DNA of 64,000 nucleotides from Gyrodactylus bullatarudis (lineage: Eukaryota > Platyhelminthes > Monogenea > Gyrodactylidea > Gyrodactylidae), in NCBI GenBank assembly GCA_012064415.1, contig SSNU01000055.1:620001-684000 (forward strand), written 5' to 3'. Positions 38,001 to 56,719 of this stretch are shown here, piece by piece. How positions within the stretch are numbered: position 1 is the stretch's first letter; every line of letters begins with the position of its first letter. The notes under the pieces were generated by a model. That model was not told the origin of the DNA and did not search any database. It worked only from the letters and a program-made list of their open reading frames with translations. The translations under genes and the position numbers were made by a program.

Positions 38001-41000
38001 ATCGGGATCCGGCTGGAAGAGCCAATAGTGGATAAACTTGTAAATCTTTATACCGTAATCTTTGGCAAGTATTAAACATTCACAATGAGCCTTCATAGTC
38101 AATTCAAAGTTCTTGATTTTCATCTTTTTCAGTTCAGTCAATTCTTGATTCTCAATTTCCGATTGTTTGGCCAGCATACGGCCAATAATTGACTTTGGCA
38201 TCTTCTCTCCATCTTCAATAATCCGGACATTTTCTCGTGTATGACTGAGAACTGTTTCACGATACAAGCAGTCAGCAGACTTGAGATAATTTACGTAATT
38301 TTGATAGTTTCTATCAGTGAAATCAGCAAGAATATTCCAATTCTTGACGACTGCCTCAACATATCTATCCCCGTGTTCTTTGTCTGCTGCAATAAATGAA
38401 TTGATCACGTTCATTTCTGGTAGAATAATCTCATCGATAATGGCATCAAGATTTTTTAATTGATTAGCGTCCAGTTGATAAGCAAGATTGCTCATCTTAT
38501 TGCATAGCAAATTCAGTATTGTGGATTTAATTCTGGAATCCGAGTTGGTCTTAATTTTGGCCAGCTTATCTAGGGATTTTTCTAGAGTTGACAAAACAAT
38601 ACCAATTCCCAGTTTCACATTGTCATACTGACGAACTTTGGCATCGAGGTTAGACAGGTTGAAATATATTTGCAAATACTCGGGAATATCATTAGGGTTC
38701 AAGGGGTCTGCAACATCATCAAGGATTAGGGTCTGTTTTGTGATTAATTTTGAAATCGGGTCGGAATCTGTCATTTCAGCTGCCAAGTTGTAGCAGAATC
38801 TAGCAAGGATGTTCCTCTCATGATCCAGAAAGTGTTTCCGGTCCACATTTCTCGACTGCCACAGTATGTACTGATCATCATTGATATTTGAGCTGATATT
38901 ATTGATGAATTTGAAGAGATGAAATGATTTATGCTCCACTTTCCTAGTCACAAAATCTTCCTTGGCCCTGTTCAACAATGTCTTCATATCGAGTTGAGTG
39001 AAATGGAGAATACACGAGTTGATTCTGTATAAATCGCCAATGAAGTCATCCAACCTTTCATATTGAATCTTTTGAATGTTCACGTCAGAAGGAATATTCC
39101 ACTCAGAGAGTCGATGAGCAGCAGCAGATTTTTGTTCGCAGATCAAACTTTCGCCAACGGGGGAGAGAAATTTTTCCACTTCAGAGCTCTTGCGCGTATT
39201 CAAGAGGTGAATCTGGACAGCTGTACATTGATCGGGAAGTTTTTTTTCAAGGCAAAACTTGTACCAGTCCTTGATGAAAAGGGCATCATCGAAGCTAATG
39301 CAGTCAAGGCTCTTGTTACTCCAGTCAAGCCAATGATGCTCGAGGCAGAACTGTGTCTCGGATGAAGTGAGGCAGTCTTTTGACTTTTCACTCAGCAGGA
39401 TCCAGTTGATACTTAAAAGGGGGTGATAATCGAACTTATTCTTGGTTTTGTGGACATGTTGAAGGTGAAATTGTAGGGTGACTAGGGTCCTCATGAGAAC
39501 TGATGAATATGGTGTATAGTTTTCAATGAAATAGTTGAAGGAATTCATTGTATCGGAATAGTCATTTTCGCCCAACTTTATTTGGCTGTAAACCTCAATG
39601 AAGATCATTTGAATTAGCTGATCAGAAACGTGATCATTTTCTATTCCAAGGGGAATAAAGATACCGATTAAATCATTGGTGAATAGTCCAGTTTTCTCTA
39701 TACACTGTAGAAAGATTTTTTTGAAGTTCTCCTTTGTAAGATTCTCCAATGCAGTTCTAAGAATAGTCTGGAGATCAGCATATTTAAAGGGGCTTCTCTT
39801 CCTTCCAATTGCTTCCTTGTGTTCAACACTGAGTAGGGGTAAGAATTCTTTAACATACTGAATAAAATCATTGTCAAATACATGTTCCTCGAGGAATTTT
39901 ACATTGTGAAGATTAGCAAGAGTGGCACAGGCAGTTGTGTTACTTTGGTGAAAGCTATTCATGGAAATTCTATCCAACAAGATGATAATCTTTGATACAC
40001 AAAGGGTAAGTGAGTTCCGATTGAATACAGGTTTACAGTCTTGAGTAATCTTGAGCTCTAAACTTACAAGGTCTCGTGACATCTTTAACAATCCATCGTA
40101 CTTTTCGGTTTTCTTTGATAATTTAGTCGATACCAACTTGGTTACATAATCGAGTTCATTGGGATCGAGAACAAACTTGAAATCTACCTTTGGGAATTGC
40201 GAGTAGTCTGGTTGCTTCATCTTTACTAAACAGTCGATAAAGTACCATGACTGATGGTCTATCTGGTTGGGATAGTAGACGTTCAATTTTGAAGAGAAGT
40301 AGTCACGATTTATTCCGATGGCGGAGAAAATTTCTACGTAGAACTTCCGAATGTCCCAAGGGATATTTTTATTGATCAAATTATTCAAATATTCTACAGA
40401 TTCCTTGGTAATTTCATATCGAACTGGTAGACAAGATATGATTTCCTTTAAAAGGTTCTCACAAACCTGAAATAGATTCGGGCAGTTGATACGGAAGGGA
40501 ACTTCAAGAAGAAGTCTTGTCAGAGAAGCAAGATATGGTGACTCCTTGAGATGCTTTGAAAGTTTTTGAGAGAACTTGCCAATTTTCCTAATCAGCAAAC
40601 AAATAAGAACTGGGTTTTGTACAGTTTTAACTATCAGATTTTCAAATAGACAGACTTCAAATGTTTGAGTGATATAAGACAAGAACTTTTGCTTGGAACA
40701 GGTGGGCAAAAATTTCTCCATCTTGTTCGATACAAAGGTGGCGTACATGGTCCAATTCTCGAGAGCCTTGAGTTCACGTTGTTCTTCCACTATTACAATT
40801 GATTTTTGAAAGGTTTTTAGTAACTCCGAGCCAAAAGAGATCAAGATGAGTACCAGTTGATAGGAGGGGAGGTCATCTTCATGGAATTTCATCCAATTCG
40901 CATAGGACATGTAGATGCCTTCTTTAGAAGGAAAGATTAACTCCAAAAGGATATCAAAAACCATTTCAAGGCATTCGATTTTGTGGAGGAATAAATGGAA

Positions 41001-44000
41001 AATATCAAATATGTCAGCTGGACTCTTGAGAAGGCTGGTTATTTGCGGTTTCAAGTCAAGGATCTGGGTGTAGACCTGATCTGACCCAGTATTGTGGCAG
41101 AGAAACAAAAGGATTGACATTAAATGACATTTTGGAGATAGTTTGGGAAATTCACAAATTCTGACAGTTGAAAGATACAAGTGGACAGCTTTAATGACAT
41201 AGGTAAACTCTGAGAGGATACTCCCCCACGGCATGAGAAAGGTTCCCGACCAGTTCAAGTTGCTAATGTCAATAAAGTCATCTTGTTTCAGGAGAAATTG
41301 AACTGTTACATTGTACAAAATATGAGGCAGTATGGGATCAAGACACTTGATATCGTAGTTGTGCAACATGGTCTGTTGTACTTGGCCCTCCAACAGGCTG
41401 GAATTGTTGAAAAATAAAAATACATTTGAGAATATGAGTGAGAGTAGGTCGAGAGACTTCTGAGTAGATCTTTCATAAGCTGCAAACATTCTCTGTAATA
41501 AAGGGATAGATAGATTCTGACATGAACCTCCAAAGGTAAAGTTGTAGTCAGTCTTCTGGTTCCATAACTCGAGGAATTCTTTGAAAAGGAATATGATCCT
41601 AGAGGAGGAAACATACTGGTCCAGGTCCCTGTCAGACATGAGGTAGATTGTGTAAAAATTAAAAATTTCCAGAAATGACTCAAAATAGATGCCACAGTCG
41701 AGATAAATCTTTTTGATGATTTCTTGCGTCTTTAACTGGCGTCCTTCCTGGAGGAATATGTCAGTTTTCTTGAGATTAATCAGGATTGAAACTTGAAAGG
41801 GTGTCAGGTAGTAGGTATCTTCATAATTTAAAATGTCATAGCAGTTTTCGGATAAAGCGAGATTGAACTCAGACAGACTTGTCAGCAAACCCAAATGGTC
41901 CTCTTCGTTGGCAAGTAGATCTCTCGTGGATATGGTGAGGGCTAGAGCTGCTTGAGCATAGTCGGAAATGAATTTGGTGTCATTCCAAGTGAAAACTTTT
42001 TCTCTATAACAGTCCAATGATCTTATGAGCACTGAAATAAGGCCGAATTTAGACTCGACATCTGATGCTGAGAATTTTAAAGAGTCTAGGAGAATTTCAC
42101 ACATCCTAATCAACCAGTTAATATGGCTGGGCATGAGTCTTGGGAATTCTTGACAAATCTGTTCAATTTTTTCCCCTATGAAATCGAGATTATTCAAACT
42201 ATTCGTAGCATTCAAATGAATCAATAATTTCGAAAATACATCCAGTTTACTTTCGATAAATCTTGAATAGTCTTTGAGGATATTTAGGACATGATTAGAT
42301 TCATCTGGTGTTGAAGACTCCAATAGATTTTCCTTGTCACTCTCATAGTCCTCGTGTAGTTGTGACATACTCTCCTCCCAACAGTCGTTAATGTTTATAC
42401 ACTTGTAAATGAAGCTTTTCACGTCAAAATGATTGCACAAGTCTAAAAAGGGTAAAGTCAAAATGGTTTTAACCTCCTGACAGGTTAACTGGAATGACTG
42501 GCAAGTTTTTAAGCGCTTCGAGCTGCTATTCAAAATTTCACTAGGTTTCTGTTGTGTTGTAAAGGAAAAGTTATTCAAAGCAGAGGCAAGAGTTTCCAGG
42601 GCACTTATCTTCAATGTCTCGTTGTCATAATTCAGGTCCAAGATTATCCTTGATAGTAAGAGATCATTTCTACTGGCTGCGAAGGGAAAGATTTTCAGTA
42701 ACTTGTCAAGGAAGTCTCCCTTGTAGTTGTCAATTACCTCTGGTCTAAGAAATAGAACTGGATGAGAGTATTGAAAGACATGTTGGACCGAGTCTCTTAA
42801 AGATTCTAGGCACAAATTTCGAACAGACTCTGGGACACTTTCGCCACTGGCCACATCAAAAATGAGGTTATAGGCCGGAAGGACACATGAACCGTGGATA
42901 AAATCGAATTTGGCATTGGGAAATGTAAGATTAACGTAGATAATACTGGATAGAAAGGCTGGTGGAAAGGAGTACGAATTGGTCAAATACTTTTCCTTGA
43001 CAGATGTCATAAAGGTCTGAGTGACAGTGGGGTCCATGATGAAATGCTTCCTGTCGTACAAGATCTTTGCAATTTTTTCGATTGTCTCAAGAATTAGAGA
43101 CTCGCACAAACACCGATTATTAATACGAAACCTCTTCCTCGATATAGATGCAAACTTTTTATTCCATAGAGAAGTGATTAATCTGAAGCTTTGAATCAAC
43201 AAGTCAATATTTTTCTGTTCAAAACGGTCCAAGAAAAACATTAGGTATTTTAGAGTTTGAATTAACTCAATACCAGAAGCATTTTCAATGATTGTATTAA
43301 TGATTTTTATTTGAGATTGACTCACATTTTGGTCTAGGGATAAGTCATCCAGGGAGTTTTGATGGACAAGGCACATTTTAAGTGGCCAGATGAGCCATTT
43401 TAGTTTGTTGTACAAATATTTATAGCATAAATCTTCAAAAATGGTGACTGGACAATTTGCTCTTTTCAAGTTGACATCGAATATTTCTTCGATTGTAGGA
43501 GAGAATTTTACAAAAATAAATGCATTCACAAAAAGACGCATCAGACCCCATGGAAGATTGACGTCGACAGCATCGTCATCAGAGCTGGCAATATTATCTG
43601 ATCTGATGAAGAACATCTCCAATTGCTTGAGAGAATAGCCAAGATATGATTGTATAATCGTAGTCTTGTCAATTTTATTATGACATAGGTAGAGAATGAC
43701 ATTGCTTATGCAGTGGAGGAACCCTTCGTCGGTCCATTTGTTGGCAATAAACCTAGATTGAAGATTTGAATCGAACAAGGCTCGTTTATCGTGAGAAAAG
43801 TTGGCCAGGTGAGAATTTGCATCTCTCTTCCAATGAAAATGACAATATTTCTCCGCATCATTCATGTAAGGATTCTTGATGCTCATATCAAAACATTTGT
43901 ACGTTCTCTCGTTTAGAATGGGAAAATATGAGTTCAAAAGATCCACAAGATGTGATTGACTTGTTGATAAATTAGCCAAGACCCAGTAAAGAATGGGAAA

Positions 44001-44567
44001 CCTGAAGTCGAAAGAACCCATCAGTTTTGTTGAGTAGTGGTTGTACAACTCTTGAATTCCGACTTGAGAAAAATCAAGAAATTTTGAAAACACAAACCAA
44101 CACGAGTAAGTAATAATAGTCTGTTTGGAAATTTTTTTCAAGAACAACAGTATATTGTCATAGCCAATAGTAAAATATTGACAAGAGGAGACTTGAGAGA
44201 TAATTGCTTGTATATTTTTTTCATAAATTTGAAGATTTTTATCCTCAATGAGATAGATGAGATCTGAAATAATTCCGTCAAATTCAAGATAAAATGGAGA
44301 TAGCATGATTTGCTTTGATAATTCATCTATTATGGAAATTGTCATCTTTATTTCTATTGGTTTAGAAGGCTTTGGGCCAGAAGAATCAGTGAAAAGTTCG
44401 GAAAAAACATAATGTATAATTTTTATCCATTTCGGATTTACTTGATGAAACCCTTTAAAAGCTGAGGGATTTCTAAACAACTTTTTGATTTGTTCGAGAT
44501 TATTGATTCTGTCTTTCTTTGGTCCATTGGTGTACTTGTTGATCGCTTCAACTATCTTTTCCATCAA
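32060..44567 (-). CDS. ATM: ATM/Tel1 DNA-damage kinase
   Basis: Six exons: 44567-37758 (6,810 nt uninterrupted), 37704-37282, 37215-36865, 36832-36608, 36502-36179 and 32233-32060, all in phase, giving 2,768 aa (human about 3,056). Residues 19-42 (..NNLEQIKKLFRNPSAF..) fit the N-terminal TAN motif. HEAT-like helices and a FAT domain follow. The kinase domain has LVKGRDDPKQDSVMQQ, RYRPND, the catalytic GLGDRHPSNIL (D2569) and HIDLGIAFEQG, all ATM-specific rather than ATR or DNA-PK. The last exon encodes the FATC domain (VDAIIERLINIA, then NLSKMFNGWQAYL), separated by a 3,945-nt intron full of repeats. The other introns are 53, 66, 32 and 105 nt. Poly(A) signal at 31977-31982. ATM is recruited by MRN to double-strand breaks and phosphorylates SQ/TQ sites. 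Confidence 0.93.
32369..33000. repeat. Hairpin-type repeat in ATM intron 5
   Basis: Inverted arms 32369-32413 and 32961-33000 share TAACGGAATAGTTTGAT and an AGTAGTCTT-like block. A direct partial copy of the right part lies at about 32570-32620 (CTGGTAACAA). It looks like a non-autonomous element; ends and target duplication are unclear. Open frames inside it (e.g. 32673-32921) show no family motif. Confidence 0.45.
33751..34049. mobile_element. 299-bp MITE with CAGTAGGGCCTC termini
   Basis: Terminal inverted repeats CAGTAGGGCCTCAAAAA and TTTTTGAGGCCCTACTG are perfect over 17 nt and continue imperfectly. No coding capacity. Solo ends of the same kind appear at 5187 and possibly 48197. Superfamily not assigned, since no clear target duplication is visible. 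Confidence 0.7.
34276..34626 (+). pseudogene. Penelope-like retroelement GIY-YIG endonuclease remnant
   Basis: An open frame of 116 codons with no early ATG. It reads IYKITCSCEKSYIGRTERNF, then a KEQKKAIEK helix, KSALAKHLAD, a Y..MILESIEI helix and NRWLELID. The I-Y-K-I..C-SYIG-R-T pattern followed by KSALAxH and EAIEI-like helices is the GIY-YIG nuclease at the C-terminus of Penelope-like elements. No reverse transcriptase is present upstream; a TGA precedes the frame. The orientation is opposite to ATM, in whose intron it lies. Confidence 0.7.
34815..35010 (+). repeat. 3' tail of the Penelope-like element
   Basis: AT-rich tract followed by ACAGATAGACCAATACAAGC and a block ending GTCAATCCTT. 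It lies about 190 nt downstream of the GIY-YIG frame and is repeated in reverse orientation at 48336-48523, which makes it a dispersed 3' end. Confidence 0.55.
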
Positions 44568-46738
44568 AAACTTTTGAAAACTAAAAATTAATATTATTTA
44601 AACAAAGGACACATTTTTCAATGATTGTTTAAATGTGGTTGACTATGACTTTTTAAATTTTAAATGACTTTTTTAAGGCCCTTTCAGAAATAGCAAAACT
44701 AATCACATAGTATGGATAGTTGCATAAAAGTGTGGATTGTAATTCCAACTTTTAATTTTTACAAACAACTCACTCGAATAGCTCTATTCTCAAGTGTAAG
44801 ATTATACGAAAGCATTTGATTCTTGTTAATAATTCTTACGAGGGGAATAACAACAAAATTTAATGGTTTATTTAGAGCATACCACGTTGTAGAGTCTACA
44901 TTTTTGAGCAGAGAAAAAAACAATTTTGAATTCAATTCAGTTCAAAATATGATGTAGTATATACAAAAACATTACATTGAAATTACACAGTCAAAAGATT
45001 GAACGGAAATTATTATGCAAACATTTTATTCCATGAATAATTTTGTTACAATTTGCAAGTAGCAACCTTCAAAATTGCGGGCGAATATAAAAGAGCAATG
45101 TTTTTTATAAAAAGATCTTATCATTCATCCATATACACTCAATTTTTACGGAAAAATGATTTCCGAGAGCATATCCAAATACAGACCGCAATGAAATCAA
45201 ATCATACTGTTTATAACGTAAAAACTTCACTTTCAATGAAATCCGTAAACCAAATTTCAAAATAAAATAGTAGCAGTTTTCTGAATGAGAATCCCTCTGT
45301 TTGACTCTTTGGTGAGTCCATTTATGATAGTTAATACTTGTTTAACAATTCAATCGATTTGATTAATTAATCAGTATCAGTACTGAATACTGAGAAGTAT
45401 TCACAAACAAGCATAACTCAAACTATCTACTATCTAAGAAGACTGTTTTCACACGGGTGCACTGTTAAGAGTTGTTGTAAGAAACGCCACAGTTTCTCCA
45501 TCAACTTAATGACTTGTTAATTTTAGTTTCTCTCCGACACTCAAATCGCTTATTCAAATTTATCAGTTTGATAAAATTCAATTCTTTCTGAATGAAATCA
45601 ACATTTTCTTGTGCCTTCCTACGTAAAAAGTATGTCAATCATGATGTAGCTTACAATTTTGTTCTTTCGTCGAAAAAACTGATACACAGGAAAAAATTAC
45701 GTTTATATTTTTGTTCCGAGCATATCAACTTCCCCCTTCTTTTCACTTGCTGGCATAGTCCAATGAAGGCCAGCAGAGAAAGAGAGAGAATATGGTCGTA
45801 GATGGATATCTCTCTGTTCTATGAGCATTTAATATTCTGAGGGGGGATAGAGTAGTAGTTTTGAATAAACGGAAATCAGTTCTTACTTTAAGTCCCTCTT
45901 TTATCACATAAAGATCCTATAGAGACGTTAATTGAAGCGTACACAAACATTTCTCGTTCGATTTCATGGAAATCCAACCCAAATTCTTTTCTTTAAATCT
46001 GTCCTTGTGAGGGGCATATTGTTTATTTTTCTATTACCTACTCTCTAGGATGTTTTGTTGATGGTAATATTTTTGTCTCTATAGAAAATTATTAATTATC
46101 ATTGGAATTAATTATTGAAAAAATCCTTTTAGTTATCACGATCTCTGTCAGGATTTAAACGATAATGGACAGAAATGGTTGGTCTGTGCAATAATTGAAT
46201 TTCATTCAAAGTGCGCATAGAAGTAAAAAATCATCAATTCAACTGAGATGTCGTACTTCTATGTTGACCAAAAGAGAAGAGTGTAGAAAGATATTTTGAT
46301 AGGGGAGGAGAGGGAGGATATATTATATATATACTCAGATTATACACTCTAAATAAATAAATTAATGTATGCTATATGTATTTTATCATACATACTACTC
46401 AATCTCACTCAGAATCCATTAGCTATGTATTTTAATAGGTTGGTGGTGTGGGGGGGGGTTTTAAGTATGAAGTAACTTGTAATGCTACATCATCTACTCA
46501 TTAACTCCCGCTAGAAGAAAGAGATGCAGAGTGAGAATAGTGGTGTTTTTTCATCATAAATCTATAGCATGAGAGTCGAGTAAACGTGGGCGTATCTGTC
46601 TCTCCTATTCACAAACAATACAAAATATACAATCCAATATAAAAGATACGCATTCTATCAGTTTTTTTTTCTATTGAAAATTCAATCGACACGTTAACCT
46701 TTGAAAATCTCTTTTTGAAAGACAAAAACAGTTAAAGA
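44568..46738. other. Divergent intergenic region between ATM and ovo
   Basis: A 2.2-kb upstream region shared by ATM (minus) and ovo (plus). It includes a G-run at about 46449 and a TATATATA tract at 46325. No gene recognised; the frames at 45053-45265 and 45592-45801 have no splice context or motif. Probably holds regulatory sequence. Confidence 0.5.
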
Positions 46739-53462
<6,724 letters not shown>

Positions 53463-54563
53463 ACTATAGAGAGTTAAGAGTCATATCTGAATTATTAATG
53501 AGCACACCATCGAATTGTGATATCCAGAAATTGCATCCATTCCAAAATAATAGTAATTTACAGTTAAATTTTGTTGGCCTTTTTATCGTAAATGAAACAT
53601 TTCAACTGTCTTGTTGTATTGTGTAATTAATGATCTCATCTTATGATTCTTGAAAAATATACATTTCAGCTTGTAGATATTAAGAAGCACCAGACAAAAT
53701 TTATTCATCAAATTGTACTAATTGTATTTGTCAATGATAATAATTGTAACCTTTTGTTTTGTTTCTTTCCAAAATCTTGACTCAATATACAAGTTGTATG
53801 ACTTAAAATTCATATTTTTCAAATAAAAAAAACCAAAATTTTATCTTGTGTCTGTGTCATCTGAAATGTATGCCCTTTTTGAGTTGAAATATGGATTAGA
53901 GAGATGATATTACTGAAAGTGGTTAAAGAAAAAAATCATTAACTAAAGTAACCACTTGAATTTTCATTCAAGTCTTGAAGAAAGTGACTGTAATACCAAT
54001 TCTTATTTTTTTAAATCAAAATATTAGTTTTATTATATGACTACTATTAAGTAAATTTTCGATAATTATATATTTTAATAATTTTTACTCAGAGCTCCGC
54101 GAATTCATAAACCACCGTTATTTTCTTTTTGATAATAACTCAGTGTGAATAAATGAAATAATAGTAGTAAATTGAAAAAAGATTACAAAGATTATGGTAA
54201 TCAATTTAAGGTAGGCTACCAGGTTTAGTTGAAGGTGAGGTAAGAGAAGCCTTTTTTGGAAAATTTCAACAGTCATGTGAAAAAAATCAATTCCTCACTC
54301 TGATAAATAAAATTAGAAGCAAGTAAATAATACTCAAAAAAAGATGAGATATTAACTACTATTTGCAATCAGTAGAGATAATTTCAATCCAAAATAATAA
54401 TCAAAATACAAGCTACACAAAGTATTTGAAATGAAATAGAAAAAAAGTCTAATCGATAAAGTTTAATCTTCAAATGATAATAAGATAAATAGTTGAGATT
54501 CTTATTTATCGAAAACTTTTCGACGAGAAGAGAATTCATGATGAGTTTACTCCATGAAAGACA
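53463..54563. other. Convergent intergenic region
   Basis: 3' flank of ovo (AATAAA at about 53822) and of the minus-strand 144-aa gene. No other feature seen. Confidence 0.5.
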
Positions 54564-54564
54564 T

Positions 54565-55035
54565 TTATTTCAATTCAAGGAAATTGTAGTAATCGGGAAG
54601 TTCAGTGCTGTCGTCTTCAGCCAGAGCTAAGAGGGTCATTTGGGGTTCTGCAACTTTAATTACTTGCTGACCAGGCTGAGTAAAAGATGTTGGAGTTTTT
54701 GAGATTGGTATATTTTGTTCATTGCGGTCATTTCTGACTTGATATGGGACTTGAGGGTTTTCGGCGGTGCTGAGATTTTGTTGGAATGACATGGGGATGA
54801 TTGCGGGTGATTGGCTAGTTTCTTCTGTTCCAATATCGTCGTTGGTATGGTTTTCATAATCACTATCGTATATGGTCACTGTTTTCTTCTTAAGTGGCTT
54901 CTTCTCCAATTTGAGAGAAGCTTGACTTTTTGTGCTAGGACTGTATTCGTCTTCTGGGTGTACTTCAGAAGAGCACTAAGTGAAAGTATTTATAAAATTC
55001 CTTAAACTTACAATTCTTCTTATACCTTTGAGCAT
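54565..55035 (-). CDS. Unknown 144-aa acidic/Ser-rich protein
   Basis: Exon 1 is 55035-55012 (MLKGIRRI) and exon 2 is 54975-54565, joined in phase across a 36-nt GT..AG intron. The protein has a basic patch (EKKPLKKKTVTIYDSDY), then a low-complexity region rich in Ser, Pro, Gln and Thr, and an acidic C-terminus (AEDDSTELPDYYNFLELK). It has no membrane segment or recognised domain and is probably intrinsically disordered. The stop TAA lies inside AATAAA (54564-54569 on the minus strand). It is divergent from DRG1, whose ATG is 241 bp away. No function is proposed. Confidence 0.6.
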
Positions 55036-55276
55036 ATGGATTTGAGTTTATTTCAGCTTATGTTTGCTTGTAAGATCATTTAATGATAAAATTAGCCAAT
55101 GATTCGACTTTCTCATGATCCAATTTTTAGAACGTTTTTAATATATCTAGTTGTGTAAAAATAGAAAATAGTTTATTAAATGTGCTTAATATTATTTCAG
55201 GTAGCATAAGTATCCTGAGTTTTGTTTTAGTTTGTAATCTTCAAGGCAATATTACAAGACACATATTTTACTAATA
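55036..55276. promoter_or_regulatory. Compact bidirectional promoter region
   Basis: Only 241 bp separate the ATGs of the 144-aa gene (minus) and DRG1 (plus), so both promoters must lie here. No clear TATA box. Confidence 0.5.
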
Positions 55277-56719
55277 ATGGGTATTTTAGAAAAGATTGCT
55301 GAAGTAGAGGCAGAAATAGCAAGGACTCAGAAGAATAAAGGTAAATCCCTTGATAACTTTCAGCTACCGAATATCATATTGGTCTACTCAAGGCGAAACT
55401 TGCCAAATATCGTGCAGAATTATTGAATACTGCAGATAAATCAGGACCAAAAGGTGAAGGATTCGATGTAGTTAAAACAGGTGATGCTAGAGTTGCACTC
55501 ATTGGTTTCCCTTCAGTTGGAAAGGTAATTTTCTCTCCTTATTGAAAGTCCACATTATTAAGTACCATAACTGAGACGAAAAGTGAAGTTGCTGCTTACG
55601 AGTTCACTACGTTGACGTGTATTCCTGGTGTTATTCAAGTGAGTTATTCATTATTCATGTTATTCAATCTTCACTTAGTATCAAGGAGCAAGAATCCAAC
55701 TTCTTGATCTTCCTGGAATCATCGAAGGAGCTGCCCAAGGTAAAGGTCGTGGTCGCCAAGTTATTGCTGTTGCCCGTACAGCTGATTTGATCATTATCAT
55801 GTTGGATGCTACTAAGCCCGAAGTTCACAAAAAACTTCTCGAGAATGAACTCGAATCGGTTGGCATTCGTCTGAATAAGCGTAAACCTCAAGTTTACTTT
55901 AAACAAAAGAAGGACGGAGGCATCAAGATCAACTTTATTTCAGAACCAGAAAAAATCAATGCTAAAATGGTACAGTTGATATTACACCAGTATAGTGAGT
56001 CATTTTTGGTTCATTAAATTTATCTTGATAGAAATTTTCAATGCTGATGTCATCTTTCGGGAGGACTGTACTCCAGAAGATTTTATTGATGTTGTCATGG
56101 CCAATCGTATCTATATACCCTGTCTGTATGTTTACAACAAGGTTGATGAGATTTCGTTAGAGGAAGTTGATCGCTTAGCCAGACAGCCAAACTCTATTGT
56201 CGTCAGTTGCTACATGAATTTGAATTTGGACTATCTGGTGGATTATTTGTGGAAGAACTTGAAACTTATTCAAATATACACTAAGAAACGAGGAGGTATG
56301 CTGAATTAATCCAACACTCCTATTTCAATGAATTAAACAATTTTTTTTAGAAAAGCCCGATCTTAATGATGGGATTATTTTCCGACAAGGAGCTACAATA
56401 GAAACAGTTGTAAGTTTTCTTTAAGAGTAAATAATTTATTTTAATATAGAAAACTACTCAAAAGTAGAAATGTCATATTAAACGTTTTTAAATATATTTT
56501 TCTTTTCAGTGTAAATCAATCCACAAGACTCTCCTTTCCGAATTTAAATACGCCTTAGTTTGGGTAAGTCTGACTGGGGTCATCTTTCTCATTGAATTTC
56601 TCTCAAAAAAATTAATTTTTCTGTTTTTTTAGGGTCGCAGTGTTAGGTATAGTCCACAGAGAGTTGGCCTAACCCACACAATTATGGATCATGATGTCAT
56701 TCAAATTGTAAAGAAATAA
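55277..56719 (+). CDS. DRG1: Developmentally regulated GTP-binding protein 1
   Basis: Eight exons: 55277-55340, 55364-55524, 55549-55638, 55679-55994, 56032-56295, 56351-56409, 56510-56563 and 56633-56719, giving 364 aa (human 367). Introns are 23, 24, 40, 37, 55, 100 and 69 nt. Start [17 protein letters not shown]1 GFPSVGKS, G3 [10 protein letters not shown]4 NKVD and a C-terminal TGS domain ending [11 protein letters not shown] are all present. The G5 region reads VSCYM instead of the usual SAH-type sequence. DRG1 is an Obg-family GTPase that works with Lerepo4/DFRP1 on ribosomes during translation. The stop TAA lies inside an AATAAA (56715-56720). Confidence 0.95.

Noticed and set aside
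39063..39365. 100-aa plus-strand ORF
   Set aside because: Antisense to the continuous ATM exon 1, which has conserved family motifs at both ends.
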